Source of the DNA: JBMNOU01 sp050943215
GTDB taxonomy: Bacteria; Bacillota; Clostridia; Christensenellales; SZUA-584
Assembly: GCA_050943215.1 (NCBI GenBank)
Contig: JBMNOU010000036.1
Location: 1-19,915, forward strand
Length of the DNA: 19,915 nt
Direction of reading: 5' to 3'
In this document: positions 1-7,220 of the stretch, in pieces
Numbering within the stretch: the stretch's first letter is position 1
Layout: every line of letters begins with the position of its first letter
Made by a program: the position numbers and the translations under genes
The notes under the pieces: generated by a model
What the model saw: the letters and a program-made list of their open reading frames with translations, nothing else
Database searches by the model: none
Told to the model about the DNA's origin: nothing

Positions 1-1
1 A

Positions 2-784
2 GTATTCCATGGACACGTTGCCTGGTTAAAGGATAAATGTGATTACATTCTTATTCCTCGATTTATGAATATTGAAAAAAAGAAATATATTTGCCCAATG
101 TTTTGCGGTCTAATCGAAATGATTATTAGTAGTATACCACACATACCGCCTCTCATCGATTGCGCAGTTTATTCTTTAGAAAAAGATAAGTTATTTGCAT
201 GGTCAAAAAGAGCGGGAAGTATTGTTATAGCAAACAGCACGAAACTACATTATGCTTTTAAAAAAGCCTTAGATAAACAAAGATTCTATCACCCGGGATT
301 TCATAACATCAGGTTCCCATTTAAAGTCGCTCTCATTGGGCATACTTATAATATTCATGATGGCTTTATGAACATGAATCTGATAAAAAAACTGAACCAT
401 CTGGGAATCGGAGTGATTACATCAGAATATGTAAACCGTGAAGATATTGAAAGACAAACCTGTAAGCTCTTTAAGCAGCCTTTTTGGTATTTTGCTAGGC
501 AATATTACGGGGCAGCCGTTCATTTATACGCCAGCAAAAAGATTGATGGCATTGTGTACATTTCAGCCTTTTCCTGCGGCGTCGATTCGGTAGTGATCGA
601 GCTGATTAAAAATGCAACACGCGATTTTCCTTTGATGGTTTTAAAGATTGATGAGCATACAGGTGAAGCCGGTTTCGATACGCGTGTTGAAGCATTTGCG
701 GATATGCTCAAAAGGAGGACTTTAATTGATCGTCACAATTCCCCGCATGGGAAACACGTGCTTGGCAGCCAAGACATTGTTTGA
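2..784 (+). CDS. Acyl-CoA dehydratase activase-related protein (DUF2229-like), 5' end cut by window
   Basis: The frame is open from the first bases of the window through the first internal ATG (position 65), and the residues before that ATG (a GHVAWL stretch, then D, then LIPRF) match the N-terminal half of the family. The gene therefore starts upstream and this is a partial CDS. It resembles proteins that accompany 2-hydroxyacyl-CoA dehydratase activases: a CPMFCG segment near the visible start, a KVALIGHTYN strand, and the terminal DEHTGEAGFDTRVEAFADML block. The same terminal block closes the next protein, so the two are paralogues. The last 59 bases overlap the next gene in another frame. 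Its precise role is not established; by family it belongs with ATP-driven activation of a radical 2-hydroxyacyl-CoA dehydratase-type enzyme, or acts as a related iron-sulphur protein. Family assignment is fairly sure, function is not. Confidence 0.75.
   Translation, partial: VFHGHVAWLKDKCDYILIPRFMNIEKKKYICPMFCGLIEMIISSIPHIPPLIDCAVYSLEKDKLFAWSKRAGSIVIANSTKLHYAFKKALDKQRFYHPGFHNIRFPFKVALIGHTYNIHDGFMNMNLIKKLNHLGIGVITSEYVNREDIERQTCKLFKQPFWYFARQYYGAAVHLYASKKIDGIVYISAFSCGVDSVVIELIKNATRDFPLMVLKIDEHTGEAGFDTRVEAFADMLKRRTLIDRHNSPHGKHVLGSQDIV
711..718 (+). promoter_or_regulatory. Ribosome binding site deciding the TTG start at 726
   Basis: AAAGGAGG lies 7 bases before TTG 726, inside the coding region of the upstream gene. 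It is nearly a perfect anti-16S match and fixes the non-ATG start of the second activase-associated gene. Confidence 0.8.
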
Positions 785-1817
785 AGGCCTAAAAATCTCC
801 TGTGTTATTCCCGAGAAAAACAATAAAAAAACGCTTCAGATGGGCTCCTATCTATCGCCTGAAGATATATGCCTGCCATTTAAAATCATGATGGGTAATT
901 ACATTGAGTGCATTAAAAAGGGAGCGGATACAATTATCATTACCGGAAGCTGTGGCCCCTGCCGGTTTGGCGAATATTGTGAACTGCAAATGAATATCCT
1001 TAAAAAGCTTGGATTGAGAGTAGATATCGTTGTGATTGATTCTCCGACTGAAATTGGCAAAGATGAATTCTTAAGAAGAATAGAAAAAATATCAGGTGCC
1101 AGCCCTTTGGGCACAATCGAAAAAATAAATGCGTTAAGGCGTTCGCTTCGTATACTCTCTTTGGCTGATAGAATCAATGCGAAGGCACGCTATCTTTCTG
1201 GCTACGAAATCAATAAAGGAGAATGCAAGCGGATTTTATATGAATGTGAAACAAAAGTCTATAAATGTAATGATCCCGTTTTTTCTCTTAAACTGCTTGA
1301 AAAATACGAGTATATGATTGATAACGTTCGCATTGATAATACAAAAAATCCAATTAAAGTTGCTCTTATCGGTGAAATATATTCGATGATTGAACCTTTT
1401 TCTAACTTATTCATTGAAGAAAAACTGATGGATTATGGCGTTTGCACAACAAGGCTGATCACACCGAGTTGGTGGATTAAAGATCTTGTTTTAAAGCCAG
1501 TTAAGCTAAATTCACTCAATGTGAAAGCTTCTGCAAAACGATACCTTCCGGTAGGCGTCGGTGGTCATGCGCGAGAATCCATTGCCCATGCGGTATTGTC
1601 AAAAAGAAAAAAAGCGGATGGCGCAATACAGATATTCCCTCTTGGATGTATGCCGGAAATTGTGACCAAAGCCGTTTTGCCAATCGTTCAAAAGGAACAC
1701 AATCTTCCAATCATGTCACTGATTATGGATGAAATAACCGGAGAGGCGGGATATGTGACGAGAATAGAAGCATTTTTGGATATGCTTAAGGCAAGAAAGA
1801 CAAAAGGGAGAATTTAG
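726..1817 (+). CDS. CoA protein activase / 2-hydroxyacyl-CoA dehydratase-like protein
   Basis: 363 residues from TTG 726, chosen for the strong site at 711-718 and because the N-terminus (VTIPRMGN) fits the family. Visible motifs are CLPFK (Cys49) and CGPCRFGEYC (Cys76, Cys79, Cys85), the cysteine-rich pattern of 2-hydroxyglutaryl-CoA dehydratase-like proteins. These cysteines probably hold an iron-sulphur cluster. A second half begins with KVALIGEIYS and ends with DEITGEAGYVTRIEAFLDML, repeating the layout of the preceding gene. It overlaps that gene by 59 bases and is followed after one base by the ASKHA activase, so the three are almost certainly co-translated. In other Clostridia such parts also occur as one large fused activase protein. 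The substrate cannot be read from the sequence, and no dehydratase alpha/beta pair follows. Confidence 0.8.
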   Translation: MIVTIPRMGNTCLAAKTLFEGLKISCVIPEKNNKKTLQMGSYLSPEDICLPFKIMMGNYIECIKKGADTIIITGSCGPCRFGEYCELQMNILKKLGLRVDIVVIDSPTEIGKDEFLRRIEKISGASPLGTIEKINALRRSLRILSLADRINAKARYLSGYEINKGECKRILYECETKVYKCNDPVFSLKLLEKYEYMIDNVRIDNTKNPIKVALIGEIYSMIEPFSNLFIEEKLMDYGVCTTRLITPSWWIKDLVLKPVKLNSLNVKASAKRYLPVGVGGHARESIAHAVLSKRKKADGAIQIFPLGCMPEIVTKAVLPIVQKEHNLPIMSLIMDEITGEAGYVTRIEAFLDMLKARKTKGRI

Positions 1818-1818
1818 T

Positions 1819-2805
1819 TTGAATAATAGTTACAGTCTCGGAATAGACGTTGGTTCGGTTAGCACCAATTTTGTTGTGCTTGACGAAAACGATAATGTTG
1901 TTGAAAAGCTGTATTTAAGAACGCGCGGACGCCCGATCGACACGACATTAAAAGGTTTGTCGATATTGTCAAAGCGGTTAAAAGGATACGAAAAAATTTT
2001 TGCTGCAGGAACCACCGGCAGCGGCAGACAACTCGCCAGCATTTTGATAGGCAGCGATGTTGTTAAAAATGAAATTACGGCGCATGCCGTTGCAGCCAGC
2101 CATATCGTACCCGATGTAAGAACCATTATTGAAATAGGCGGACAGGATTCGAAAATCATTTTTTTACGCAATGGTGTTGTATGTGATTTTGCAATGAATA
2201 CTGTCTGCGCAGCGGGAACCGGATCGTTTCTCGACAGACAGGCATCAAGGCTAGAAATCTCTATTGAAGAATTCGGAAGCTATGCGCTTCGCTCAAAATC
2301 TCCGGTTCACATTGCCGGAAGATGTGCTGTTTTTGCCGAATCGGATATGATCAATAAGCAGCAAACGGGGCATAGTAATGAAGATATCATTGCAGGGCTA
2401 TGTGAAGCGCTAGTACGAAACTATCTGAACAATCTTGCTAAAGGGAAAGAAATCCTTGAACCGATCATCTTTCAGGGGGGCGTTGCGGCCAATATCGGCA
2501 TTACGACAGCATTTGAAAAAACGCTTGATAGGAGACTTATCATCCCTCAGTATTATGATGTGATGGGTGCCTATGGGGCGGCGATACTTGCCAAGGAGGA
2601 AATCGAAACTTCGCGCAAACCCACCCGTTTTTGCGGATTCGGCAATATCAATAATGATTATTCCGCTCGTAGTCTAGAATGTAAGGATTGCGATAATATG
2701 TGCGAGGTCGTACAAATCACGCTGGACGGGGCACCTGTCGCACACTGGGGAGACAGGTGCGGAAAATGGGGTGCAATCAGAGCGCAGGACGATTGCTGCG
2801 TTTAA
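1819..2805 (+). CDS. Acyl-CoA dehydratase activase (HgdC/BcrAD/BadFG-type ATPase)
   Basis: 328 residues. TTG 1819 is chosen because AAAGGGAG (1803-1810) lies 8 bases ahead. Members are homodimeric ASKHA-fold ATPases with one bridging [4Fe-4S] cluster; they pass an electron to a 2-hydroxyacyl-CoA dehydratase or benzoyl-CoA reductase partner on ATP hydrolysis. Seen here: phosphate-1 loop GIDVGSVSTN near the N-terminus, TTGSGRQL, EIGGQDSK, the cluster cysteine in NTVCAAGTGSF (Cys130), the second in AGRCAVFAESD (Cys169), and the adenosine region FQGGVAANIG. The 39-residue cysteine spacing agrees with the HgdC activator. A C-terminal extension carries CKDCDNMC and GDRCGKW, and the protein ends CCV; this cysteine-rich tail is known from activases of this gene group. 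It sits directly after the two paralogous partner genes. The target enzyme is unknown. Confidence 0.88.
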   Translation: MNNSYSLGIDVGSVSTNFVVLDENDNVVEKLYLRTRGRPIDTTLKGLSILSKRLKGYEKIFAAGTTGSGRQLASILIGSDVVKNEITAHAVAASHIVPDVRTIIEIGGQDSKIIFLRNGVVCDFAMNTVCAAGTGSFLDRQASRLEISIEEFGSYALRSKSPVHIAGRCAVFAESDMINKQQTGHSNEDIIAGLCEALVRNYLNNLAKGKEILEPIIFQGGVAANIGITTAFEKTLDRRLIIPQYYDVMGAYGAAILAKEEIETSRKPTRFCGFGNINNDYSARSLECKDCDNMCEVVQITLDGAPVAHWGDRCGKWGAIRAQDDCCV

Positions 2806-3168
2806 GCAATGATTATGGTATAATTGCGTTTGAAATAAAGATAATAGATAAAAAATGATATAATAAACAGATGGCTTTACAAATAATTTTACTTCATGGC
2901 AAACTATTTTGAAAAAGTAAGAAAAGTCTAATGCAGAGCAGGATATTGACAGATTAAAGCTTAGTTATTAAAGAAAAAGGAGGAATTTTATAAAAAAATA
3001 GTACTTGCATATCCAAATAATATTGTATATTATGATTTTGATCGTTAAACTGGGGGGATGTTGGGATTTTGTCCGAGCGCAAGTAATTCATAATTATTAT
3101 TTCGTTAAAAGTTGTGATTATAAACGATTATGTTTATATAAAAAACTACATATTTACAAGGAGGTATT
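2806..3168 (+). other. Gene-free AT-rich leader upstream of hppA
   Basis: No convincing gene lies in these 363 bases. There are two extended -10 boxes (TGGTATAAT at 2816-2824 and TGATATAAT at 2856-2864), a TTGACA at 2946-2951 with a weak TAAAGA 17 bases on, and an orphan AAAGGAGG at 2976-2983 followed by ATA AAA AAA TAG rather than a start codon. A better-spaced promoter is listed separately. No clear terminator for the activase gene is seen; ATTGCT/AGCAAT around its stop codon is a weak hairpin without a U-tract. I recognise no riboswitch. Confidence 0.5.
3005..3033 (+). promoter_or_regulatory. Candidate SigA promoter for hppA
   Basis: TTGCAT (3005-3010), a 17-base spacer and TATTAT (3028-3033). 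It would give a 5' UTR of about 130 bases before the hppA start. The region is AT-rich and other weak boxes exist, so the choice among them is uncertain. Confidence 0.4.
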
Positions 3169-5256
3169 ATGAATAACTTAATGATTCTTGCACCTATTGG
3201 TGCCGTCATTTCGTTGCTGTTTGCAGGATTTCTTGCATGGAGAATCAAAAAATTCTCAATGGGCACTGATCTGATGGTAAAGATCGCTACGGCGATTAAA
3301 AAGGGCGCTAAAGCTTACTTAAAACGTCAGTATTCTGGTGTCGGCATATTTTTTGCCGTGATGTTTGTTATACTGATGTTGCTATCTTTTGTTTTTAAAC
3401 TGCTGAATCCGTTTGTGCCCTTCGCGTTTTTAACCGGTGGCTTTTTCTCGGGCCTTTCAGGTTACATCGGTATGAGCGTCGCAACATCTGCGAATTCCCG
3501 TACAGCTTATGCAGCCAGCCAGAGCCTTAACAAAGGCTTGCGAGTGGCTTTTTCTTCGGGTGGCGTCATGGGATTTGTCGTTGTCGGACTTGGTCTATTA
3601 GACCTTTCTATCTGGTATTATTTCCTGCAGATATGGTTTGATCCGTCAACCGCGGAAGGTATACAGGGAATTACATCGGCAATGCTCACATTTGGTATGG
3701 GTGCTTCCTCGATGGCGCTGTTTGCGCGCGTGGGCGGCGGTATATTCACTAAAGCGGCAGACGTCGGTGCGGACCTCGTCGGCAAAGTGGAAGCTGGTAT
3801 CCCAGAAGACGATCCGCGTAACCCGGCTGTTATTGCGGATAACGTTGGCGATAACGTCGGCGACGTTGCCGGTATGGGCGCTGACCTTTATGAATCGTAT
3901 GTTGGTTCTATTGTTTCGACAGCCACTCTTGCGGTTGCTGCTGGCCTTCAAATAAAAGGTGTGGTCATTCCTATGGTCATGGCGGCAATAGGTATTTTGG
4001 CTTCGATTATAGGTACTTTCTTTGTACGCTCTGGCGAAAAGGCTGAACAAAAAGTGTTGTTGTCTGCACTGCGCCGCGGTGTTTATATAAGCGCAATTCT
4101 TATAGCTGTTGTATCATATTTTCTTATCAAAGCCATACTGCCTGATCAGACCGGTATCTATTTTGCGATACTATCAGGGCTGATCGCCGGTATACTGATT
4201 GGTTTCTTTACAGAATATTATACTTCTGATACATACAAGCCAACTCGGAAAGTAGCGGATGCATCAAAGACAGGCCCTGCAACGGTGATCATCGGTGGTC
4301 TGTCGCTAGGCATGAGATCCACTGTTTTGCCCATTCTGATCATTGGTGCTTCAGTGCTGGTATCATTCTTTGTTTCGGGCGGCAGCAGTGATTTTAACAT
4401 TGGCCTCTTTGGCGTCGGCCTTTCGGCTGTCGGTATGCTCTCAACACTCGGTATTACACTTGCAACGGATGCATACGGACCGGTTGCTGATAATGCTGGT
4501 GGAATCGCTGAGATGAGCCATATGGATCCGGAAGTACGCGAACGTACCGATGCGCTCGATTCGCTCGGAAACACGACGGCAGCTACCGGAAAGGGTTTTG
4601 CGATCGGTTCCGCAGCACTAACGGCGCTGGCGCTGATCGCTGCGTATATCAGCGAGGTTCAGCTGATAAAACCGGATTATGTTTTTAATCTATCTATTAT
4701 CAACCCGCCGGTCCTCATCGGGCTGTTTATCGGCGGCATGTTGCCTTTCCTCTTTGCTGCGCTGACGATGAATGCCGTGGGCAGAGCTGCTCAGGGTATT
4801 GTCGTAGAAGTACGCAGACAATTCAAGGAGATTTTGGGATTGATGGAAGGCAAGGCGGATCCGGATTATGCACGCTGCGTGGATATATGCACACGTTCTG
4901 CGCAGAAGGAAATGATCCTTCCTGCATTGACGGCAATCATTTTCCCAATTGCAACAGGTTTGCTTCTTGGTGTAAACGCTGTTGCTGCACTGCTGGCGGG
5001 TGCTACAGTAACAGGCTTTATTCTCGCCATCATGATGGCCAATTCGGGCGGTGCATGGGATAACGCGAAAAAATACATTGAAAGCGGTATACATGGCGGC
5101 AAAGGCAGCGAGTCGCATAAAGCGGCGGTTGTTGGTGATACGGTAGGCGATCCGTTTAAGGATACTTCCGGTCCGTCCATCAACATACTGATTAAGCTTT
5201 TGTCGATGGTATCCATCGTTTTTGCTGGATTGATCCTTTCAGGTTCTTTGATGTAA
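3169..5256 (+). CDS. hppA: K+-stimulated ion-translocating membrane pyrophosphatase
   Basis: 695 residues, full length for the family, with about 16 membrane segments. The enzyme hydrolyses cytoplasmic pyrophosphate and exports Na+ or H+. ATG 3169 follows AAGGAGG 6 bases ahead. The catalytic signature is intact: DVGADLVGKVE (from Asp198), the EDDPRNPAVIADNVGDNVGD block, and C-terminal GDTVGDPFKDTSGPS. In GNTTAATGKG, Ala471 and Gly474 occupy the positions that are Lys and Thr in K+-independent enzymes, so it should need K+. The glutamate of DLYESYVGS (Glu242) matches the semi-conserved glutamate of Na+-pumping members such as the Thermotoga enzyme, pointing to Na+ (or mixed Na+/H+) transport; that part is inference. 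It is a single-gene unit with its own leader and terminator and fits energy-saving anaerobic metabolism. Confidence 0.96.
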   Translation: MNNLMILAPIGAVISLLFAGFLAWRIKKFSMGTDLMVKIATAIKKGAKAYLKRQYSGVGIFFAVMFVILMLLSFVFKLLNPFVPFAFLTGGFFSGLSGYIGMSVATSANSRTAYAASQSLNKGLRVAFSSGGVMGFVVVGLGLLDLSIWYYFLQIWFDPSTAEGIQGITSAMLTFGMGASSMALFARVGGGIFTKAADVGADLVGKVEAGIPEDDPRNPAVIADNVGDNVGDVAGMGADLYESYVGSIVSTATLAVAAGLQIKGVVIPMVMAAIGILASIIGTFFVRSGEKAEQKVLLSALRRGVYISAILIAVVSYFLIKAILPDQTGIYFAILSGLIAGILIGFFTEYYTSDTYKPTRKVADASKTGPATVIIGGLSLGMRSTVLPILIIGASVLVSFFVSGGSSDFNIGLFGVGLSAVGMLSTLGITLATDAYGPVADNAGGIAEMSHMDPEVRERTDALDSLGNTTAATGKGFAIGSAALTALALIAAYISEVQLIKPDYVFNLSIINPPVLIGLFIGGMLPFLFAALTMNAVGRAAQGIVVEVRRQFKEILGLMEGKADPDYARCVDICTRSAQKEMILPALTAIIFPIATGLLLGVNAVAALLAGATVTGFILAIMMANSGGAWDNAKKYIESGIHGGKGSESHKAAVVGDTVGDPFKDTSGPSINILIKLLSMVSIVFAGLILSGSLM

Positions 5257-5272
5257 TAATTTAACTGTAAAT

Positions 5273-5309
5273 AAGCCATGCAGGTAAAAGCTTGCATGGC
5301 TTTGTTTTT
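5273..5309 (+). terminator. Intrinsic terminator of hppA
   Basis: Perfect 10-bp stem AAGCCATGCA (5273-5282) with TGCATGGCTT (5293-5302), a 10-base loop, then TGTTTTT. It lies 16 bases after the hppA stop and separates it from the leucine operon. Confidence 0.92.
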
Positions 5310-5353
5310 GACTAATATTTTTTCAAAAATGTTTAATTCTTTTGAAAAAAAGA

Positions 5354-5383
5354 TTGACAGCAATCATGTCCTACATTTATAAT
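5354..5383 (+). promoter_or_regulatory. SigA promoter of the T-box/leuACD operon
   Basis: Consensus TTGACA (5354-5359), an 18-base spacer and consensus TATAAT (5378-5383). Transcription should start near 5390, just before the T-box stem I sequences. It is the best promoter in the window. Confidence 0.85.
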
Positions 5384-5389
5384 TAAGGT

Positions 5390-5650
5390 AAATAAAGGCT
5401 ATGATGGAGAATAGTAATCGCTGTTATGCTTTTTAGAGAGCCGTCACTGTGGTGAAAGACGGCAGGCTAAGCGCGATGAAACTCGCTCCGAAGCTGCTGT
5501 ATCGAACGAAAAAGTAGGTGCAGACGTCGTGACTCAACGTTACACGAGTACGGGCATCATGTCGTGCCCTGACAAGCTGGCGGTTTATATAACCGCAAGC
5601 AGAGTGGTACCGCGGTCTTTCGTCTCTGTAATGACGAAGGGCTTTTTTTA
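5390..5650 (+). promoter_or_regulatory. T-box leader, leucine (CUC) specifier, controlling leuA
   Basis: A tRNA-sensing leader that reads uncharged tRNA-Leu and permits transcription of leuACD. Stem I is visible: GGAG (5406-5409) pairs with CTCC (5486-5489), and ATCGC (5417-5421) with GCGAT (5473-5477). Between them are the S-turn AGTA (5413-5416) and, opposite, GAAACTCG (5478-5485), where CTC (5482-5484) is the specifier, a leucine codon. AGAGAG (5435-5440) is the conserved bulge region, and CCGTC/GACGG (5441-5445/5458-5462) closes the apical hairpin. The T-box AGAGTGGTACCGCGG is at 5601-5615; its TGGT can pair with the ACCA end of a tRNA with discriminator A, as in tRNA-Leu. The terminator follows. 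The specifier was found by hand-pairing, but it agrees with the downstream gene. Confidence 0.93.
5616..5649 (+). terminator. T-box-regulated attenuator before leuA
   Basis: TCTTTCGTC (5616-5624) pairs with GACGAAGGG (5633-5641), with two G-U pairs, followed by seven T (5643-5649). The T-box just upstream supplies the competing antiterminator strand when uncharged tRNA is bound. Confidence 0.9.
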
Positions 5651-5699
5651 TTTGTCGGCGGCCGCGATTTTGAAGCCATTAATAAAAAGGAGAATGGTT

Positions 5700-7217
5700 A
5701 TGAAAAGGATCAAAATTTTTGACACGACTTTAAGGGACGGTGAGCAATCTCCCGGTTGCAGCATGAATTTGCAGGAAAAGATCGAAGTGGCGTATCAGCT
5801 TGAAAAGCTTAATGTGGATGTGATTGAAGCGGGCTTTGCCATTGCATCTCCCGGCGATTTCGTTTCCGTAAAAACGATTGCCGAATTGGTCAAAGATACA
5901 TGTGTGGCTTCTCTTTCGAGAGCGCTTAAGAAAGACATCGACCGCTCGTACGAAGCGCTCAAAAACGCCGCAGCACCGCGGATACACACATTTATAGCTA
6001 CATCACCCATTCATATGCAGTATAAGCTTAAGATGAGCGCTGACAGTGTACTAGATCAGGCAATCGAAATGGTCAGATACGCAAAATCGCTTTGTTCCGA
6101 TATCGAGTTTTCAGCTGAGGACGCTTCAAGAAGTGAGCCGGAATTCTTGTACAAAATTATCGAAGGAGTTATTAAGGCAGGTGCTACATGCATTAATATT
6201 CCGGACACTGTTGGATATTCGATGCCCGAAGAGTTCTATGAGCTGATACTGGGTATTAAAAACAATGTTAAAGGCATTGAGAAAGTTGATCTATCCGTAC
6301 ATTGCCATAATGACTTAGGGCTTGCCGTTGCAAATACGCTGGCGGCTGTTCGTGCCGGGGCCACACAGGTAGAATGTACAGTAAATGGCATCGGCGAAAG
6401 GGCGGGGAACGCGGCTCTCGAAGAAATAGTTATGGCTATTAACACGCGGAATGATTTATATCAATTTACAACCAGTGTTGATACGAAACAGATATATAAC
6501 GCGTCGCGGCTGATATCGTCGATCACAGGGGTCGCGGTTCAGCAGAACAAAGCAATAGTCGGTGCAAATGCCTTTGCGCATGAGGCAGGAATTCATCAGC
6601 ACGGGGTATTGGCAAACAAGCAGACTTATGAGATAATGACACCAGAATCAATCGGGCTTCCCGAGAACGTCATAGTGCTTGGAAAGCATTCCGGAAAGCA
6701 CGCTTTTGATGATAGGCTCAAAGCGCTCGGATATTCGCTGGATGCGCAGCGGCTGCAGTACTGTTTTGAAAAGTTCAAAGAGCTTGCTGATAGAAAAAAA
6801 GATGTATCCGATATGGACCTGCGTGCGCTTGTGGAACTTGATAAGTTTGATATTCCGAGTAAATACGAATTCGATACGTTTGTTATCAACAGCGGCAATA
6901 AGATGACGGCCACCGCCGTTGTTAAGATTATCCATAATGATGACATTCTCGAAGAAGCCGCAACGGGTGATGGTCCTGTGGATGCTGCATTTAACGCGAT
7001 TGAGCGATGTGTGGGCATCAGCTTTAGCTTAGAAGACTATATCGTCCGTTCTGTTACGGGAGGCAAAGATGCCCAAGGAGAAGTGGTTGTCAAGCTTGAT
7101 AAAGGCGGGAGACAGTTTAGAGGCAGGGGCCTGAGTACAGACATTGTTGAGGCGAGTGTGAAAGCGTATATTGACGCTATAAACAGATATTGTTATGAAA
7201 TTGAAATGGAGGGTTGA
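5700..7217 (+). CDS. leuA: 2-isopropylmalate synthase
   Basis: 505 residues from ATG 5700. AGGAG (5688-5692) is 7 bases ahead; the in-frame ATG at 5694 is too close to it, and the longer reading back to 5529 runs through the T-box leader. The enzyme condenses acetyl-CoA and 2-oxoisovalerate, the first committed step of leucine synthesis. The N-terminal TIM barrel shows FDTTLRDGEQSPG (metal ligand Asp13), VHCHNDLG (His201, His203) and NGIGERAGN (Asn237), the divalent-metal set. The C-terminal regulatory domain, from about residue 390, is complete and ends with a GRGLSTDIVEAS motif, so leucine feedback inhibition is expected besides T-box control. leuC starts 3 bases after the stop. Confidence 0.97.
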   Translation: MKRIKIFDTTLRDGEQSPGCSMNLQEKIEVAYQLEKLNVDVIEAGFAIASPGDFVSVKTIAELVKDTCVASLSRALKKDIDRSYEALKNAAAPRIHTFIATSPIHMQYKLKMSADSVLDQAIEMVRYAKSLCSDIEFSAEDASRSEPEFLYKIIEGVIKAGATCINIPDTVGYSMPEEFYELILGIKNNVKGIEKVDLSVHCHNDLGLAVANTLAAVRAGATQVECTVNGIGERAGNAALEEIVMAINTRNDLYQFTTSVDTKQIYNASRLISSITGVAVQQNKAIVGANAFAHEAGIHQHGVLANKQTYEIMTPESIGLPENVIVLGKHSGKHAFDDRLKALGYSLDAQRLQYCFEKFKELADRKKDVSDMDLRALVELDKFDIPSKYEFDTFVINSGNKMTATAVVKIIHNDDILEEAATGDGPVDAAFNAIERCVGISFSLEDYIVRSVTGGKDAQGEVVVKLDKGGRQFRGRGLSTDIVEASVKAYIDAINRYCYEIEMEG

Positions 7218-7220
7218 TGC

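Noticed and set aside
3005..3172. 55-codon open frame beginning TTG at 3005 and ending over the hppA start
   Set aside because: No ribosome binding site at the right distance, it covers the likely promoter, and its composition looks like translated AT-rich spacer.
5529..5699. Upstream in-frame extension of leuA from 5529
   Set aside because: It reads through the T-box, antiterminator and terminator; ATG 5700 has the correct ribosome binding site and the family N-terminus.
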